Source of the DNA: JAKEFM01 sp035695825
Lineage (GTDB): Bacteria > Planctomycetota > UBA1135 > JAKEFM01
DNA length: 64,000 bases
Reading direction: 5' to 3'
Assembly: GCA_035695825.1 (NCBI GenBank)
Contig: DASRRH010000003.1
Location: forward strand, 62,001 to 126,000
A program made the translations under genes and the position numbers. Below are positions 14,955-23,710 of this stretch, one piece after another. The notes beneath the pieces are model-generated. The model was not told where the DNA came from, did no database searches, and was given only the letters and a program-made list of their open reading frames with translations. Within the stretch, counting starts at the first letter, position 1. The number at the start of each line of letters is the position of its first letter.

Positions 14955-17534
14955 ATGCAGCTACGTCCGCTCGGGATGTTTCTCGCCGCGGCCGTCCTCT
15001 CGGCGTCCGCGGCCGCGCAGTCCCCGCCGCTCCTGGGCTACCAGGCGCGACTCACGGACGCGCTCGGCTTGCCGCTGACCGGTCCCCAGACGGTGACCGT
15101 CGCGGTCTACTCCGTTCCGACGGGGGGCACTCCGCTCTTCTCGGAGACCCAAGCGGTGACCGTCGTCAACGGCGTCGCGACCCTCCTGGTCGGGACCGTG
15201 AACCCGGTCCCGTCGAACCTCTTCGCCGGATCGGAGCGCTACCTCGGGATCGCGGTCGCGCCCGACGCGGAGATGAGCCCGAGGCGCCGCATGGCGTCGG
15301 TGCCCTACGCCCACAACGCGCTCGACGTGGCTGGCGCGGACATCCATCCGCAGAGCGTCACGGTGAATGGAATCCAGGTGATCGACTCGTTCGGTCAGTG
15401 GGTGGGCTCGCCGACGGGCCTCGTCGGCCCCCCCGGTCCCCAGGGCCCGGCGGGCGCCGCGGGTCCGGTCGGACCCGTGGGTCCCATCGGGCCGATCGGC
15501 TACACCGGTCCCGTGGGTCCTGCGGGTCCCATTGGACCGGTTGGACCGACGGGCGCGCTGGGTCCCGTCGGCCCGATCGGTCTGACGGGTCCGGCGGGGC
15601 CCCAGGGAGTCCCGGGGCCTGTGGGTCCCATCGGGCCGATCGGGTACACCGGTCCCGTGGGGCCCGTGGGTCCGGCGGGGCCCATTGGACCGCAAGGGGA
15701 CGTCGGTCCCGTCGGCCCGATCGGTCTGACGGGTCCGGCGGGGCCCCAGGGAGTCCCGGGGCCCGTCGGTCCCATGGGACCGGTCGGCTACACCGGTCCC
15801 GTGGGCCCTGCGGGTCCGCAGGGACTCGCGGGACCGCAGGGTGACATCGGTCCCGTCGGCCCTGTCGGCGCGACGGGTCCGGTTGGGCCCCAGGGGCTCC
15901 AAGGCGCCACCGGGCCCATGGGTCCCATGGGGCCGCTCGGCGCCACCGGGCCCGTGGGTCCTGTGGGTCCGATCGGACCCGTGGGTCCGCAAGGGACCGT
16001 CGGTCCCGTCGGGCCCATCGGTCTGACGGGTCCGGCGGGGCCCCAGGGAGTCCCGGGGCCCATCGGTCCCATGGGGCCGCTCGGCGCCACCGGGCCGGTG
16101 GGTCCGGTGGGTCCGACGGGACTCACGGGAGCGCAGGGTGACGTCGGTCCCGTCGGTCCTGTCGGACCTCCGGGTCCGCAGGGGCTCACGGGGCTCACGG
16201 GGCTCACGGGGCCCATGGGTCCGATGGGGCCGCTCGGTGCCACCGGGCCCGTGGGTCCTACGGGTCCTATTGGACCTATTGGACTGACAGGCGCGATTGG
16301 TCCCGCTGGTCCCCAGGGCGTCGCGGGCCCGGTCGGACCCGTTGGACCTGCGGGGCCCATGGGTCCCATGGGCCCGATTGGCGCGACCGGCTACACCGGT
16401 CCGGTTGGTCCGGTGGGTCCGATCGGACCCGTCGGAACGCAAGGGGACGTCGGCCCCGCCGGTCCTGTCGGTCCTCCGGGTCCGCAGGGAATCCAGGGGC
16501 TCACGGGGCCCATGGGTCCGATGGGGCCGCTCGGCGCCACCGGGCCCGTTGGTCCTACGGGTCCCGTTGGACCGATCGGACTGACAGGCGCGACGGGTCC
16601 CGCTGGTCCCGAGGGCGTCGCGGGCCCGGTCGGACCGGTTGGACCTGCGGGGCCGATGGGTCCCATGGGTCCGATCGGCGCGACCGGTCCGGTGGGTCCG
16701 CAGGGTCCGGCGGGATTGACGGGACCGCAGGGTGACCTCGGCCCCGCGGGCCCTGCCGGTCCCGCGGGTCCGGTGGGACCCGAGGGACTCATGGGGCCTG
16801 TGGGTCCGATGGGTCCGATCGGCGCCACGGGCGCGGTCGGTCCCCAGGGTCCGGTGGGACTCACTGGACCGCAGGGTGACCTCGGTCCCGCGGGTCCTGC
16901 GGGTCCGACGGGTCCGCTGGGGCCCCAGGGACTCCAGGGCGATACGGGGCCCATGGGTCCGATCGGCGCCACCGGCGCGATGGGTCCGGCTGGACCCGCC
17001 GGGCCGCAAGGGAACGTCGGTCCCGTCGGTCCTGCCGGTCCGCAGGGAATCCAGGGCGATGCGGGGCCCATGGGTCCCATGGGTCCGGTGGGCGCCACCG
17101 GTCCCGTCGGTCCGCAGGGACCTGCCGGGCCGCAGGGCTCGGAGGGGGCGCTGCGGTTCTTCGTGCCCCTCATCGCCAGCGAGGCCCTCTACGACAACGC
17201 TCCCGCGGGTGGATTGGAGAACCTCGCGAAGGGTGGCAGCCGGTTCCAGATCGACCTCTCGACGGCCGTGAACGTGGTCGGGCAGGTCAACTTCTCCGTC
17301 ATTCCCGAAGCAGCCGGCGTTGCACGCTTCGAGTACTCGGCCGACGGAGGCTCGTCGTGGAGCACGCTCCTCGACATGGGGACCGGGTACGCCGCCGACA
17401 CGCTGAAGGTCAGCGCGGCGACGGCCGTCCCCGTCGGGGCGCTGGTGTCCAACTGCCTGCTGCGCCTGGTCGTCACGGGCGACGGCGTCGCCGACCCGAC
17501 GTGCCAGAAGGCCGGCCTCATGTTCCAGCCGTAG
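14955..17534 (+). CDS. Secreted collagen-like protein 3, expanded repeat
   Basis: 859 residues with the same architecture as copies 1 and 2, but the collagen-like region has grown to about 192 uninterrupted triplets (15417-17144). The repeat is built from higher-order units of roughly 45 residues (for example GPIGLTGPAGPQGVPGP followed by GYTGPVGP or GATGPVGP) that recur many times. The N-terminal domain and C-terminal domain (FFVPLIASEALYDNAPAGG to GLMFQP) are clearly homologous to the shorter paralogues. Triplets are almost all GPx with GYT, GAT and GLT breaks and no Cys. ATG 14955 is preceded by GGAG; open frame upstream lacks a signal peptide. A rod of trimeric protein tens of nanometres long is expected if it folds as a triple helix. 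Confidence 0.85.
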   Translation: MQLRPLGMFLAAAVLSASAAAQSPPLLGYQARLTDALGLPLTGPQTVTVAVYSVPTGGTPLFSETQAVTVVNGVATLLVGTVNPVPSNLFAGSERYLGIAVAPDAEMSPRRRMASVPYAHNALDVAGADIHPQSVTVNGIQVIDSFGQWVGSPTGLVGPPGPQGPAGAAGPVGPVGPIGPIGYTGPVGPAGPIGPVGPTGALGPVGPIGLTGPAGPQGVPGPVGPIGPIGYTGPVGPVGPAGPIGPQGDVGPVGPIGLTGPAGPQGVPGPVGPMGPVGYTGPVGPAGPQGLAGPQGDIGPVGPVGATGPVGPQGLQGATGPMGPMGPLGATGPVGPVGPIGPVGPQGTVGPVGPIGLTGPAGPQGVPGPIGPMGPLGATGPVGPVGPTGLTGAQGDVGPVGPVGPPGPQGLTGLTGLTGPMGPMGPLGATGPVGPTGPIGPIGLTGAIGPAGPQGVAGPVGPVGPAGPMGPMGPIGATGYTGPVGPVGPIGPVGTQGDVGPAGPVGPPGPQGIQGLTGPMGPMGPLGATGPVGPTGPVGPIGLTGATGPAGPEGVAGPVGPVGPAGPMGPMGPIGATGPVGPQGPAGLTGPQGDLGPAGPAGPAGPVGPEGLMGPVGPMGPIGATGAVGPQGPVGLTGPQGDLGPAGPAGPTGPLGPQGLQGDTGPMGPIGATGAMGPAGPAGPQGNVGPVGPAGPQGIQGDAGPMGPMGPVGATGPVGPQGPAGPQGSEGALRFFVPLIASEALYDNAPAGGLENLAKGGSRFQIDLSTAVNVVGQVNFSVIPEAAGVARFEYSADGGSSWSTLLDMGTGYAADTLKVSAATAVPVGALVSNCLLRLVVTGDGVADPTCQKAGLMFQP
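15417..17144 (+). repeat. Gly-X-Y collagen-like repeat, about 192 triplets with nested ~135-base units
   Basis: The glycine periodicity is perfect. Near-identical blocks of about 135 bases recur within it (starts near 15575, 15720, 16020 and others). Such blocks can expand or contract by recombination, so length may vary between strains, and the assembly could be collapsed here. Confidence 0.8.
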
Positions 17535-17553
17535 GCTGGGGAAGGGGTCAATC

Positions 17554-18411
17554 ATGAAGACGAAAGTGTTTCTCGCGATGGGGCTCGCGGCCGCGATCGG
17601 GGCGGGGTCCACCCCCGCCCAGATCGCCGCCTCGCCCAACTTCGCTCTCGCGGGGGAGGAGACCGTCGCCATCGTGGGCGGCGGCTCCTCCCCCGGCACG
17701 GGCGGAGCGCCGGCGCGCGCGGCGTACGGGGCTCTCGGGTCCCTTGCGCCCGGCGAGGGCGCCTCTTCGAACCGGCAGGCTCTCTCGAGTTTCCTGTGCG
17801 AGTTCAGTCCCTTCGCCGGGACCGGACCGATGGTGTTCGGAGTGAATCCCGGGCAGTCCTCCACGAGCGGGGGGATCCCCGTCGAGATCCAGGGGGTGCG
17901 CTTCCTCGGCGTGGGGACCGCCCAGTTCGGACCGACCGCGGTCCTGACCTTCCCGACCAGTCCGACGCGGACGGTCTCGGTCGTCCCTCCCTCCGGGCTC
18001 GGGATCCCGGAGGGCCTGGTCCCGCTGACGGTGACGAGCGGAGGGGGCATCGCCTCCCTCCCGAACGGCTTCCTCTACTTCCCTGCGGTCCTCGCCTCCG
18101 GAGACCTCGTCCCCGGCGGGGACGTGCTCGTCCGTTACTTCGGACCGCCGGGGAACGGGTTCGGCTACGCAATGTCGCTCGGATCCGTCGCGCCTCTTCC
18201 CCTTTCCGGGATCGGCGGGTTCCTGCAGCTCGACCTGTCCGGCCTCCTCTTCGTGCGGGCGTCGACGTTCCTCGCGGACGGGAGCAAGGAGTTCCAGTAC
18301 CCGACCCCCCCGAGCCCCGCGCTCGCGGGGGTGACGGTCTACTGGCAGCCGATCCTCTTCCCGCCGAGCCTGCCCGAGTTCGGCAACCTCGCCAACACGA
18401 CCTTCCAGTAG
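17554..18411 (+). CDS. Secreted TIG/IPT-domain protein 2, partner of collagen-like protein 3
   Basis: 285 residues, a paralogue of the 11965 protein. It has a signal peptide (VFLAMGLAAAIGAGSTPAQ), GGGSSPGTGG, YGALGSLAPGEGAS, a TIG-like fold (VFGVNPGQSSTSGGIPVEIQG) and the shared C-terminal domain (YFGPPGNGFGYAMSLG, FLQLDLSG, YPTPPSPALAGVTVYWQPI), ending FQ. It starts 19 bases after the collagen-like stop, with GGGGAAGGGG upstream. Conservation of the gene pair, both order and spacing, supports a functional link. The stop is six bases from the convergent ABC permease stop, with a short GGCCC/GGGCC hairpin between. Confidence 0.8.
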   Translation: MKTKVFLAMGLAAAIGAGSTPAQIAASPNFALAGEETVAIVGGGSSPGTGGAPARAAYGALGSLAPGEGASSNRQALSSFLCEFSPFAGTGPMVFGVNPGQSSTSGGIPVEIQGVRFLGVGTAQFGPTAVLTFPTSPTRTVSVVPPSGLGIPEGLVPLTVTSGGGIASLPNGFLYFPAVLASGDLVPGGDVLVRYFGPPGNGFGYAMSLGSVAPLPLSGIGGFLQLDLSGLLFVRASTFLADGSKEFQYPTPPSPALAGVTVYWQPILFPPSLPEFGNLANTTFQ

Positions 18412-18416
18412 CGGCC

Positions 18417-19682
18417 CTACCGGGCCCGCATCCACCTGAGAAGCTCCCGCGGCCGCGGGGGCTTCCCGTACATCAGGATCCCGACGCGGAAGATCTTCCC
18501 CGCGGCGCGCATCACGAGGAGGACCCCCGCCGCGAGGGCGAGGAGGGAGAGGACGACCTCGATCCCGCCGGGGCGTGGGGAGGAAGCGAGCCGGGCCATC
18601 ATCACGAAGGGGGTGAAGAACGGGAAGTAGGAGAGCGCCGTCGCGAGGGTCCCGTTCGGATCGCGGGCGATCGGGATCAGCAGGATCCACGGCAACACGA
18701 AGAGGAGGGTCAAGGGGCCCATCAGGTTCTGGGCCTCCTTCAGGGTGTTGCAGGCCGAGCCGATCGCGCAGAAGAGCGCGGCGTAGAGGAAGAAGCCGAG
18801 GGTGAAGTAGGCGAGGAGGAAGGCCAGGTTCTCCGGCGCGACGAAGCGCCCCGCCCCCCCGGCGACCGCGGCCGTGTAGCCGCCCGCGCCCCAGACCGAG
18901 AGGAGGGTCAGGCCGACGAGCCCCATCCCCAGGATCTTTCCCGTCATGAACTGGAACGGGGAGAGCGAGGCGAGGACGACCTCGACGATCCGGTTCGACT
19001 TCTCCTCGATCAGGCTCGTCAGGCATCCCTGGCCGACGGTCATGATCCCGATGAAGAGGAGGATGACGAACCCCATCGGGGCGAAGATCGTGCCGAGGGC
19101 CTCCTCCTTCCGCCCCTTCCCGGGCTTGGCTTCCCGGCCGATCACGTTCTCGTCGAGCGCGACTCGCTTCTGCACGTAGGCGAGAAGCTCGGCGTCGACG
19201 TTCTTCTCCCGCATCCGCCGGTCGCGGACGACCTCGTTCAACCACCCCTCGAGGGTCCTCGGGACCTCGAAGAGCCCGGCGTGAATCGTGAAGTAGGAGG
19301 CGCCTCCCTCCCCCTCGACGATCCCGGGATCGAGGAGGAGGCAACTCGTCAGCTCCTTGCGCCGGACGCGCTCCGTGAGCCGGGACTCGATCGACTCCCG
19401 TCCCTCCGTCTTCCCTTCCTCCGCTTCGAGCCGGTAGCGCGGCCGCGCCCCGGGGAGGGCGTTGTGGGCCGCGGCCTTCCTCGCGAGTCCGTCGAAGAGG
19501 CCGGTGCCGCGATCGGCGACCGCGACGACGACCTCGTCGGGACCCCCCTTCTTCTCGACGAGGCGGGGGAGGACGAGGCCCAACGCGACGATGGCGGGCG
19601 TCAGGAGCAGGCCCACGAGGAACGCCTTCGTCTTCACGTTCTCCGTGTACTCGCGCCGGGCGACGAGCCAGACCTTACGCAC
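18417..19682 (-). CDS. ABC-2 type transporter permease (NatB-like)
   Basis: 421 residues. An N-terminal helix (VWLVARREYTENVKTKAFLVGLLLTPAIVALGLVL) is followed by a large extracytoplasmic domain (about 45-200) and five to six C-terminal membrane segments with the signature IEEKSNRIVEVVLASLSPFQFMTGKILG, typical of the NatB/YhaP family of Na+ or drug exporters. It overlaps the ATPase gene by eight bases, forming a two-gene operon. The substrate cannot be told from sequence. Confidence 0.88.
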   Translation of the reverse strand: MRKVWLVARREYTENVKTKAFLVGLLLTPAIVALGLVLPRLVEKKGGPDEVVVAVADRGTGLFDGLARKAAAHNALPGARPRYRLEAEEGKTEGRESIESRLTERVRRKELTSCLLLDPGIVEGEGGASYFTIHAGLFEVPRTLEGWLNEVVRDRRMREKNVDAELLAYVQKRVALDENVIGREAKPGKGRKEEALGTIFAPMGFVILLFIGIMTVGQGCLTSLIEEKSNRIVEVVLASLSPFQFMTGKILGMGLVGLTLLSVWGAGGYTAAVAGGAGRFVAPENLAFLLAYFTLGFFLYAALFCAIGSACNTLKEAQNLMGPLTLLFVLPWILLIPIARDPNGTLATALSYFPFFTPFVMMARLASSPRPGGIEVVLSLLALAAGVLLVMRAAGKIFRVGILMYGKPPRPRELLRWMRAR

Positions 19683-20577
19683 GGGGCTCCCCCGCCTTGC
19701 CGAGGAAGATGTCGTTCAGGGAGGTGCGCTTCGCCTCGAAGCGGCGGACCGCCACGCGGTCGACGAGGGCGCGGAGCAGTCGCTGCGGGTCGGCTCCGGG
19801 GGCGAGGCGGACGTCGACGTACTTGCCGTAGTCGTTGAAGGAGGCGACCTCGGGGATGCCGCGCAGCGCCTCCCCGTTCCCCTCGTACTCGAGGACGACG
19901 GAGTCGGCGCCGTGCTCCCGGAGGATCGCGTCGAGCGGGCCGTCGAGGACTTTCCGGCCCCGGTGGACCATCAGGACGAAATCGCAGACCTTTTCGGCGA
20001 CCTCCATCACGTGGGTCGAGAAGAGGACGGTGCGCCCCTCGCGCTTGAACTCGAGGAGGACGTCCTTGAGGAGGTTCGTGTTGACCGGGTCGAGCCCCGA
20101 GAAGGGCTCGTCGAGGACGAGGAGGTCGGGGGCGTGGAGGATCGTCGCGAGGAACTGGACCTTCTGCTGCATCCCCTTCGAGAGCGCCTCGACCCGGTGC
20201 CCGCCCCACTCCGCGAGCCCGAAGCGTTCGAGCCAGCGCTCGATCGCGGCATCGGTCTGCGAGGGATCCATCCCCTTCAGCGCCGCGAAGTACCGGAGCG
20301 TCTCCCGGACGCGCATCTTCTTGTAGAGGCCGCGCTCCTCCGGCAGGTAGCCGATCCGGTCCTTCACCGCCTCGTCGTGGGGGCGGCCGAACACTTCGAC
20401 GCGTCCGGCGTCGGGGGCGAAGATGTTGAGGACCATCCGGATCGTCGTCGTCTTCCCCGAGCCGTTCGGCCCGATCAGGCCGTAGACGACGCCGCTCGGG
20501 ATGCGGGCCGAGAGGCCGTCGACGGCGAGGACGTCGCCGAAGCGCTTCGTCAGGTTCTTGAGGAGGAGGGCGTCCAT
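19675..20577 (-). CDS. ABC transporter ATP-binding protein (NatA-like)
   Basis: 300 residues. Walker A GPNGSGKTT, Q-loop region GYLPEERGLYKKM, signature LSKGMQQK, Walker B LLVLDEPFSGLDP and switch His in FSTHVMEVAE are all present. A C-terminal domain of about 80 residues (GADSVVLEYEGNG to DIFLGKAGEP) is typical of NatA-type ATPases (DUF4162). The YLPEERGLY motif is characteristic of the NatA/YhaQ subfamily. The ATG at 20577 is chosen because it precedes LLLKNLTKRFGDV and has GAGG about 12 bases upstream. It is co-transcribed with the permease. Confidence 0.9.
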   Translation of the reverse strand: MDALLLKNLTKRFGDVLAVDGLSARIPSGVVYGLIGPNGSGKTTTIRMVLNIFAPDAGRVEVFGRPHDEAVKDRIGYLPEERGLYKKMRVRETLRYFAALKGMDPSQTDAAIERWLERFGLAEWGGHRVEALSKGMQQKVQFLATILHAPDLLVLDEPFSGLDPVNTNLLKDVLLEFKREGRTVLFSTHVMEVAEKVCDFVLMVHRGRKVLDGPLDAILREHGADSVVLEYEGNGEALRGIPEVASFNDYGKYVDVRLAPGADPQRLLRALVDRVAVRRFEAKRTSLNDIFLGKAGEPRA

Positions 20578-20661
20578 GGGGGAGCCTCGACAGGCGCGGC
20601 CGGCCGCAGCATACGGAAAGCTCCCCTCGCTCTTCGAGCCGCTGCCTCCCGCGAGCCCTCG

Positions 20662-20689
20662 TTGAACCGGGTCGGAGTCGACGTAGACT
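20662..20689 (+). promoter_or_regulatory. Putative promoter of the CarboxypepD_reg-like gene
   Basis: TTGAAC (20662-20667), 16 bases, TAGACT (20684-20689). It predicts a start near 20696 and a leader of about 38 bases that carries GGGGGAGG before the ATG. It sits in the divergent gap between the NatA-like gene and the secreted protein gene. Confidence 0.5.
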
Positions 20690-20733
20690 CCCAAACCGTC
20701 TTGGACCCGCCACGAGGCGGGGGAGGCGTCGCG

Positions 20734-21798
20734 ATGGGTCCGCTCGCCTGGTTACTTCTCGGCCTCGCCGGCACCCCGGCGGTCCAGGAGCGGGTTTCTC
20801 CCGACCGGCCCCGGGAAAGAGCGGGACCGGTGGCAGACCGAGGCTGGCCGATTCTGGGCCGCGTCGTCGAGGCGGGGACGGGTCGCCCTCTCGAGGGGAT
20901 TCGCACGAAGGTCCTGTATCGGAGGACCCCCGACGCCTGGATGCTCATGGTGCCCGGCATCCGGACGGACGCCGAGGGAAGGTTCGGGGATCTCGTCTCC
21001 TTCCCCGACACGCACGTCCTCCACGCCTCCGAGATGGAGATGCCGAATGTCCCCATTCGCGGCCAGAAGCGAGGGCCTCCGCGCTTCGGGCAGGTCTACC
21101 GTCCGCTCGCCGTCACGGTCCCCGAGGGCCAGACGACGGAGTGCACGGTCGCCCTGGGCCCGGCCGCCCTCGCGCGCGTCTCGGTCATGGACGGCGAAGG
21201 GACGCCGGTCGCCGGAGCCACGATCGTCGCGGTCTCCCGGGAGGCGCCTCATCCCCTGCAGCTCTTCGACTGCGCTCGGACAGACGAGCGAGGGAAGGCG
21301 GAGTACATCGGGCTCGGGGAGGGCTCGTGGCGCCTCCACTGCTACAAGAAGGGAGCGGGCGTCGCCTCCGTCGACCTCCCCGAGCTGAAGTGGGGCGAGG
21401 AGAAGGATCTCCTCGTCAAGCTCGGCCCCTCGGGAGACTTGTTCGTGGCGTTCCGCCTCGGCTGGACGGGGGAGGAGGACCTGGAGGCCATTACCAAGGT
21501 GATGGGCGAAATCATCGACGAGAGGGGGAGGCTCGTGAGCGCGGGCCCCATCGTTCCTACCGAGTGGGGATTCAAGAGCGTCGACGATCTCCCGCATTCG
21601 ACCGTCGATCCAGCCTTCATCGTCTCGGGCGCCTACGCTCCCGGTCGGTACCGGGTCGTCGTGCGCTCTCCGAGGCCCATGCACGGCTCGACACAAGAGT
21701 TCGTTCGCGACCTGATCGAGGCTTCGGAGGAGGTCGCAGTGGAAGCGGGGAAGGAGGCGCGGGTCCGTGTCACGCTCCCCGCTCCCCAGGCGCGGTAA
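20734..21798 (+). CDS. Secreted protein with carboxypeptidase-regulatory-like domains
   Basis: 354 residues with a short signal peptide (MGPLAWLLLGLAGTPA). Two transthyretin-like CarboxypepD_reg units are visible: ILGRVVEAGTGRPLEGIRT...TDAEGRFGDLV near residues 35-85, and ARVSVMDGEGTPVAGATIVAV...TDERGKAEYIGLGEGSWRL near 145-205. A less clear beta-rich region follows to the end. Such domains are adhesive or structural modules of large extracellular proteins and carry no catalytic residues. The start is supported by GGGGGAGG eight bases upstream. It is monocistronic by context. Function is unknown beyond extracellular localisation. Confidence 0.75.
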   Translation: MGPLAWLLLGLAGTPAVQERVSPDRPRERAGPVADRGWPILGRVVEAGTGRPLEGIRTKVLYRRTPDAWMLMVPGIRTDAEGRFGDLVSFPDTHVLHASEMEMPNVPIRGQKRGPPRFGQVYRPLAVTVPEGQTTECTVALGPAALARVSVMDGEGTPVAGATIVAVSREAPHPLQLFDCARTDERGKAEYIGLGEGSWRLHCYKKGAGVASVDLPELKWGEEKDLLVKLGPSGDLFVAFRLGWTGEEDLEAITKVMGEIIDERGRLVSAGPIVPTEWGFKSVDDLPHSTVDPAFIVSGAYAPGRYRVVVRSPRPMHGSTQEFVRDLIEASEEVAVEAGKEARVRVTLPAPQAR

Positions 21799-21844
21799 AC
21801 CGCGTGAGGCCCGCCGGCGAAGTGGCCCGACCGGGACCCTCTCG

Positions 21845-22174
21845 TCACCGCGCCGGCAGGGGGCCTCGCCTGCGTCGGTTCTCCGCGACGGCGTCGAAGG
21901 GTACGTCCTGTCCGTAGTCGCCGGCCTTCATGCGCGCCCACGCCCGACGGACCCGGGGATCGTCGAGGGGGCGGCGGAAACGGGGGAGCTCGTCGCGGTG
22001 TCGCTCGAGGATCGCCGTGAGGAGTCGGTTCATGGGGAGTCCCGTGACGCGGACGGCTCGATCGAGGCGGCGGTGGAACCCTCCGGAGAGGAACAGCAGG
22101 ACCCTCCTCGTCCTCGGGCGTGTCCTCCCGCGCGCCTTGCGCGCTCTCGCCGATGAGGCTCTTCGAGTCGTCAT
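21845..22174 (-). CDS. Small ribbon-helix-helix-like protein
   Basis: 109 residues. A basic N-terminus (about 25 residues rich in Arg/Ala) precedes VLLFLSGGFHRRLDRAVRVTGLPMNRLLTAILERH, which has the strand-helix-helix pattern of RHH DNA-binding proteins. The C-terminal part (DDPRVRRAWARMKAGDYGQDVPFD) is acidic/aromatic. The ATG lies four bases after the stop of the upstream radical-SAM gene, suggesting co-transcription, though no Shine-Dalgarno is seen. Codon use matches neighbouring genes. Antitoxins often have this fold, but no toxin gene lies beside it, so a simple transcriptional repressor is as likely. Confidence 0.55.
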   Translation of the reverse strand: MTTRRASSARARKARGRTRPRTRRVLLFLSGGFHRRLDRAVRVTGLPMNRLLTAILERHRDELPRFRRPLDDPRVRRAWARMKAGDYGQDVPFDAVAENRRRRGPLPAR

Positions 22175-22178
22175 TACG

Positions 22179-23579
22179 TCAACGCGCGTAGGCGCGGCGG
22201 GCGAAGAGGAGCGAGAGGGTCGGGACGAGCCGGCGCTTGTTCGGAAGGAGCTTCGCGAACCGCCACATGCGCGCGGGGGAGAGGTAGAAGGAGACGTACG
22301 CCTTCCGCCGCAACCGCGCGATCTCTTTCTCCGGGACCGCCGAGAGGTTGATGTCCGAGAAGTAGGGCTCGTACTGCGACCAGTCGGTCGGCAGCGCGTG
22401 CCCCGCCGACCGCACCTGCTCGTAGAGCGCCGTCCCCTTGAACGGGATCACGCGGAAGAAGGCGGCCGTGTGGAAGGGGGAGCGGCGCGCCCAGCGGATC
22501 GTCTCGAGCATCTCCTCCCGCGTCTCGCTCGGGAACCCGAGCATGAAGAAGCCGTGCGTGAGGACCCCCAGGTCGGCGAGCTTGCGGACGCTCTCCTCCG
22601 TGCGCGCGAGGTTCAGGTTTTTCTTCATCACCTTCTGCAGGCGCGGGACGGCCGACTCGATCGCGATCGAGGCCCGGTACATCCCGGCCCGGCGCATCAG
22701 GACGATCAGCTCCTCGTCGAGGATGTCGCCGCGAAGCCCGTTCGGGAACGTGAGCTTGAGGTCGTAGCCCCGCTCGATCAGCCCGCGGCAGATCCCCTTC
22801 GCCCGCTCCGGCTTGAAGTTGAAGATGTCGTCCATGAAGACGAGCTCCTTCACGCCGTAGCGGGAGACGAGGAGGTCGATCTCGGCCAGCACGTTGCGCG
22901 CCGAGCGCTCGCGGAAGACCTTCCCGTAGGAGTTGTGGCAGTAGGTGCAGCGCCACGGGCAGGCGCGCGAGGAGAAGAGCGTCGCGAACTCCTCGTGCCA
23001 GTAGATCACGCCGCCCCGGGGGACCCGGTGGTACTTCTCCATCGGGATCAGGTCCCACGCGGGGAAGGGGAGCTCGTCGAGGTTCGCCGGCGGCGGCCGG
23101 TCGGGATTGTGGACGACGCTCCCGTCCGCGCGGCGCCAGGAAATCCCGGTCACCGGGCCGAGGTCCCCGCCGCCGAAGTGCGCGCGGAGGAGGTCCGGGA
23201 AGATGAGGTCCCCCTCGCCGCGCACGACGTAGTCGACGCTCGGGTCCTTGAGGACCTCGTCGGCCGCGACGGAGGGGTGAGGGCCCCCGGCGACGACGAG
23301 GGCGCCCGGGAGGCGGCGCTTCGCCTGCTCGGCGAGCGCGTGGAGGCAGCCCGCCTCGTAGGTCATCGCCGAGAGGCCGACGACCTGCGGCGCCAGCCCC
23401 TCGAGGCGCGCCGCCGCGTCCCCGACCGTGAGGGTCTCCACCTTCATGTCGATCAGATGGAGGTCGCGGAAACCCGCCGCCCGTGCCCCCGCGGCCACGC
23501 ACATGATCCCGAGGGGGTGGACGTGCGTGAACTGCGTGTAAGGGTGGAACGTCTGGACGAGGGCGATCCGCGGGTTCAT
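22179..23579 (-). CDS. B12-binding-domain radical SAM protein
   Basis: 466 residues. The N-terminal cobalamin-binding Rossmann domain (about 1-150; GLSAMTYEAG, VVAGGPHPSVAADE, VVRGEGD) is followed by a radical SAM core with the cluster motif CPWRCTYC near residue 215, VFMDDIFNF, and GFMLGFPSET-like FFMLGFPSET. The C-terminus is a helical region with basic residues. Enzymes of this class methylate or rearrange unactivated carbons in lipids, hopanoids and natural products; the product here is not predictable. It heads a probable two-gene unit with the RHH-like protein. No biosynthetic genes lie nearby, which argues for a housekeeping lipid or cofactor role. Confidence 0.88.
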   Translation of the reverse strand: MNPRIALVQTFHPYTQFTHVHPLGIMCVAAGARAAGFRDLHLIDMKVETLTVGDAAARLEGLAPQVVGLSAMTYEAGCLHALAEQAKRRLPGALVVAGGPHPSVAADEVLKDPSVDYVVRGEGDLIFPDLLRAHFGGGDLGPVTGISWRRADGSVVHNPDRPPPANLDELPFPAWDLIPMEKYHRVPRGGVIYWHEEFATLFSSRACPWRCTYCHNSYGKVFRERSARNVLAEIDLLVSRYGVKELVFMDDIFNFKPERAKGICRGLIERGYDLKLTFPNGLRGDILDEELIVLMRRAGMYRASIAIESAVPRLQKVMKKNLNLARTEESVRKLADLGVLTHGFFMLGFPSETREEMLETIRWARRSPFHTAAFFRVIPFKGTALYEQVRSAGHALPTDWSQYEPYFSDINLSAVPEKEIARLRRKAYVSFYLSPARMWRFAKLLPNKRRLVPTLSLLFARRAYAR

Positions 23580-23710
23580 CGCCGGATGCCGCGACTGTAG
23601 AGCCGTCCCGGACGGGAGGCAATTCGCCTCCGCGCCCCGCTATCCTTCGCGAACCCCGGCCCCGGGGCTGCGTCGAAACGCCCCGCCTTCGCTCCCTCCC
23701 GAGGTCGTCC

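Noticed and set aside
11181..17144. Regular short DNA repeats that could be taken for a CRISPR or minisatellite array
   Set aside because: The 9-base periodicity is in frame, encodes unbroken Gly-X-Y triplets and has no repeat-spacer structure.
14961..18050. Over 1000-codon minus-strand frame across collagen-like gene 3
   Set aside because: A shadow of the Gly-X-Y repeat; it has no start signal and its sequence is a simple Arg/Thr/Gly/Asp periodicity.
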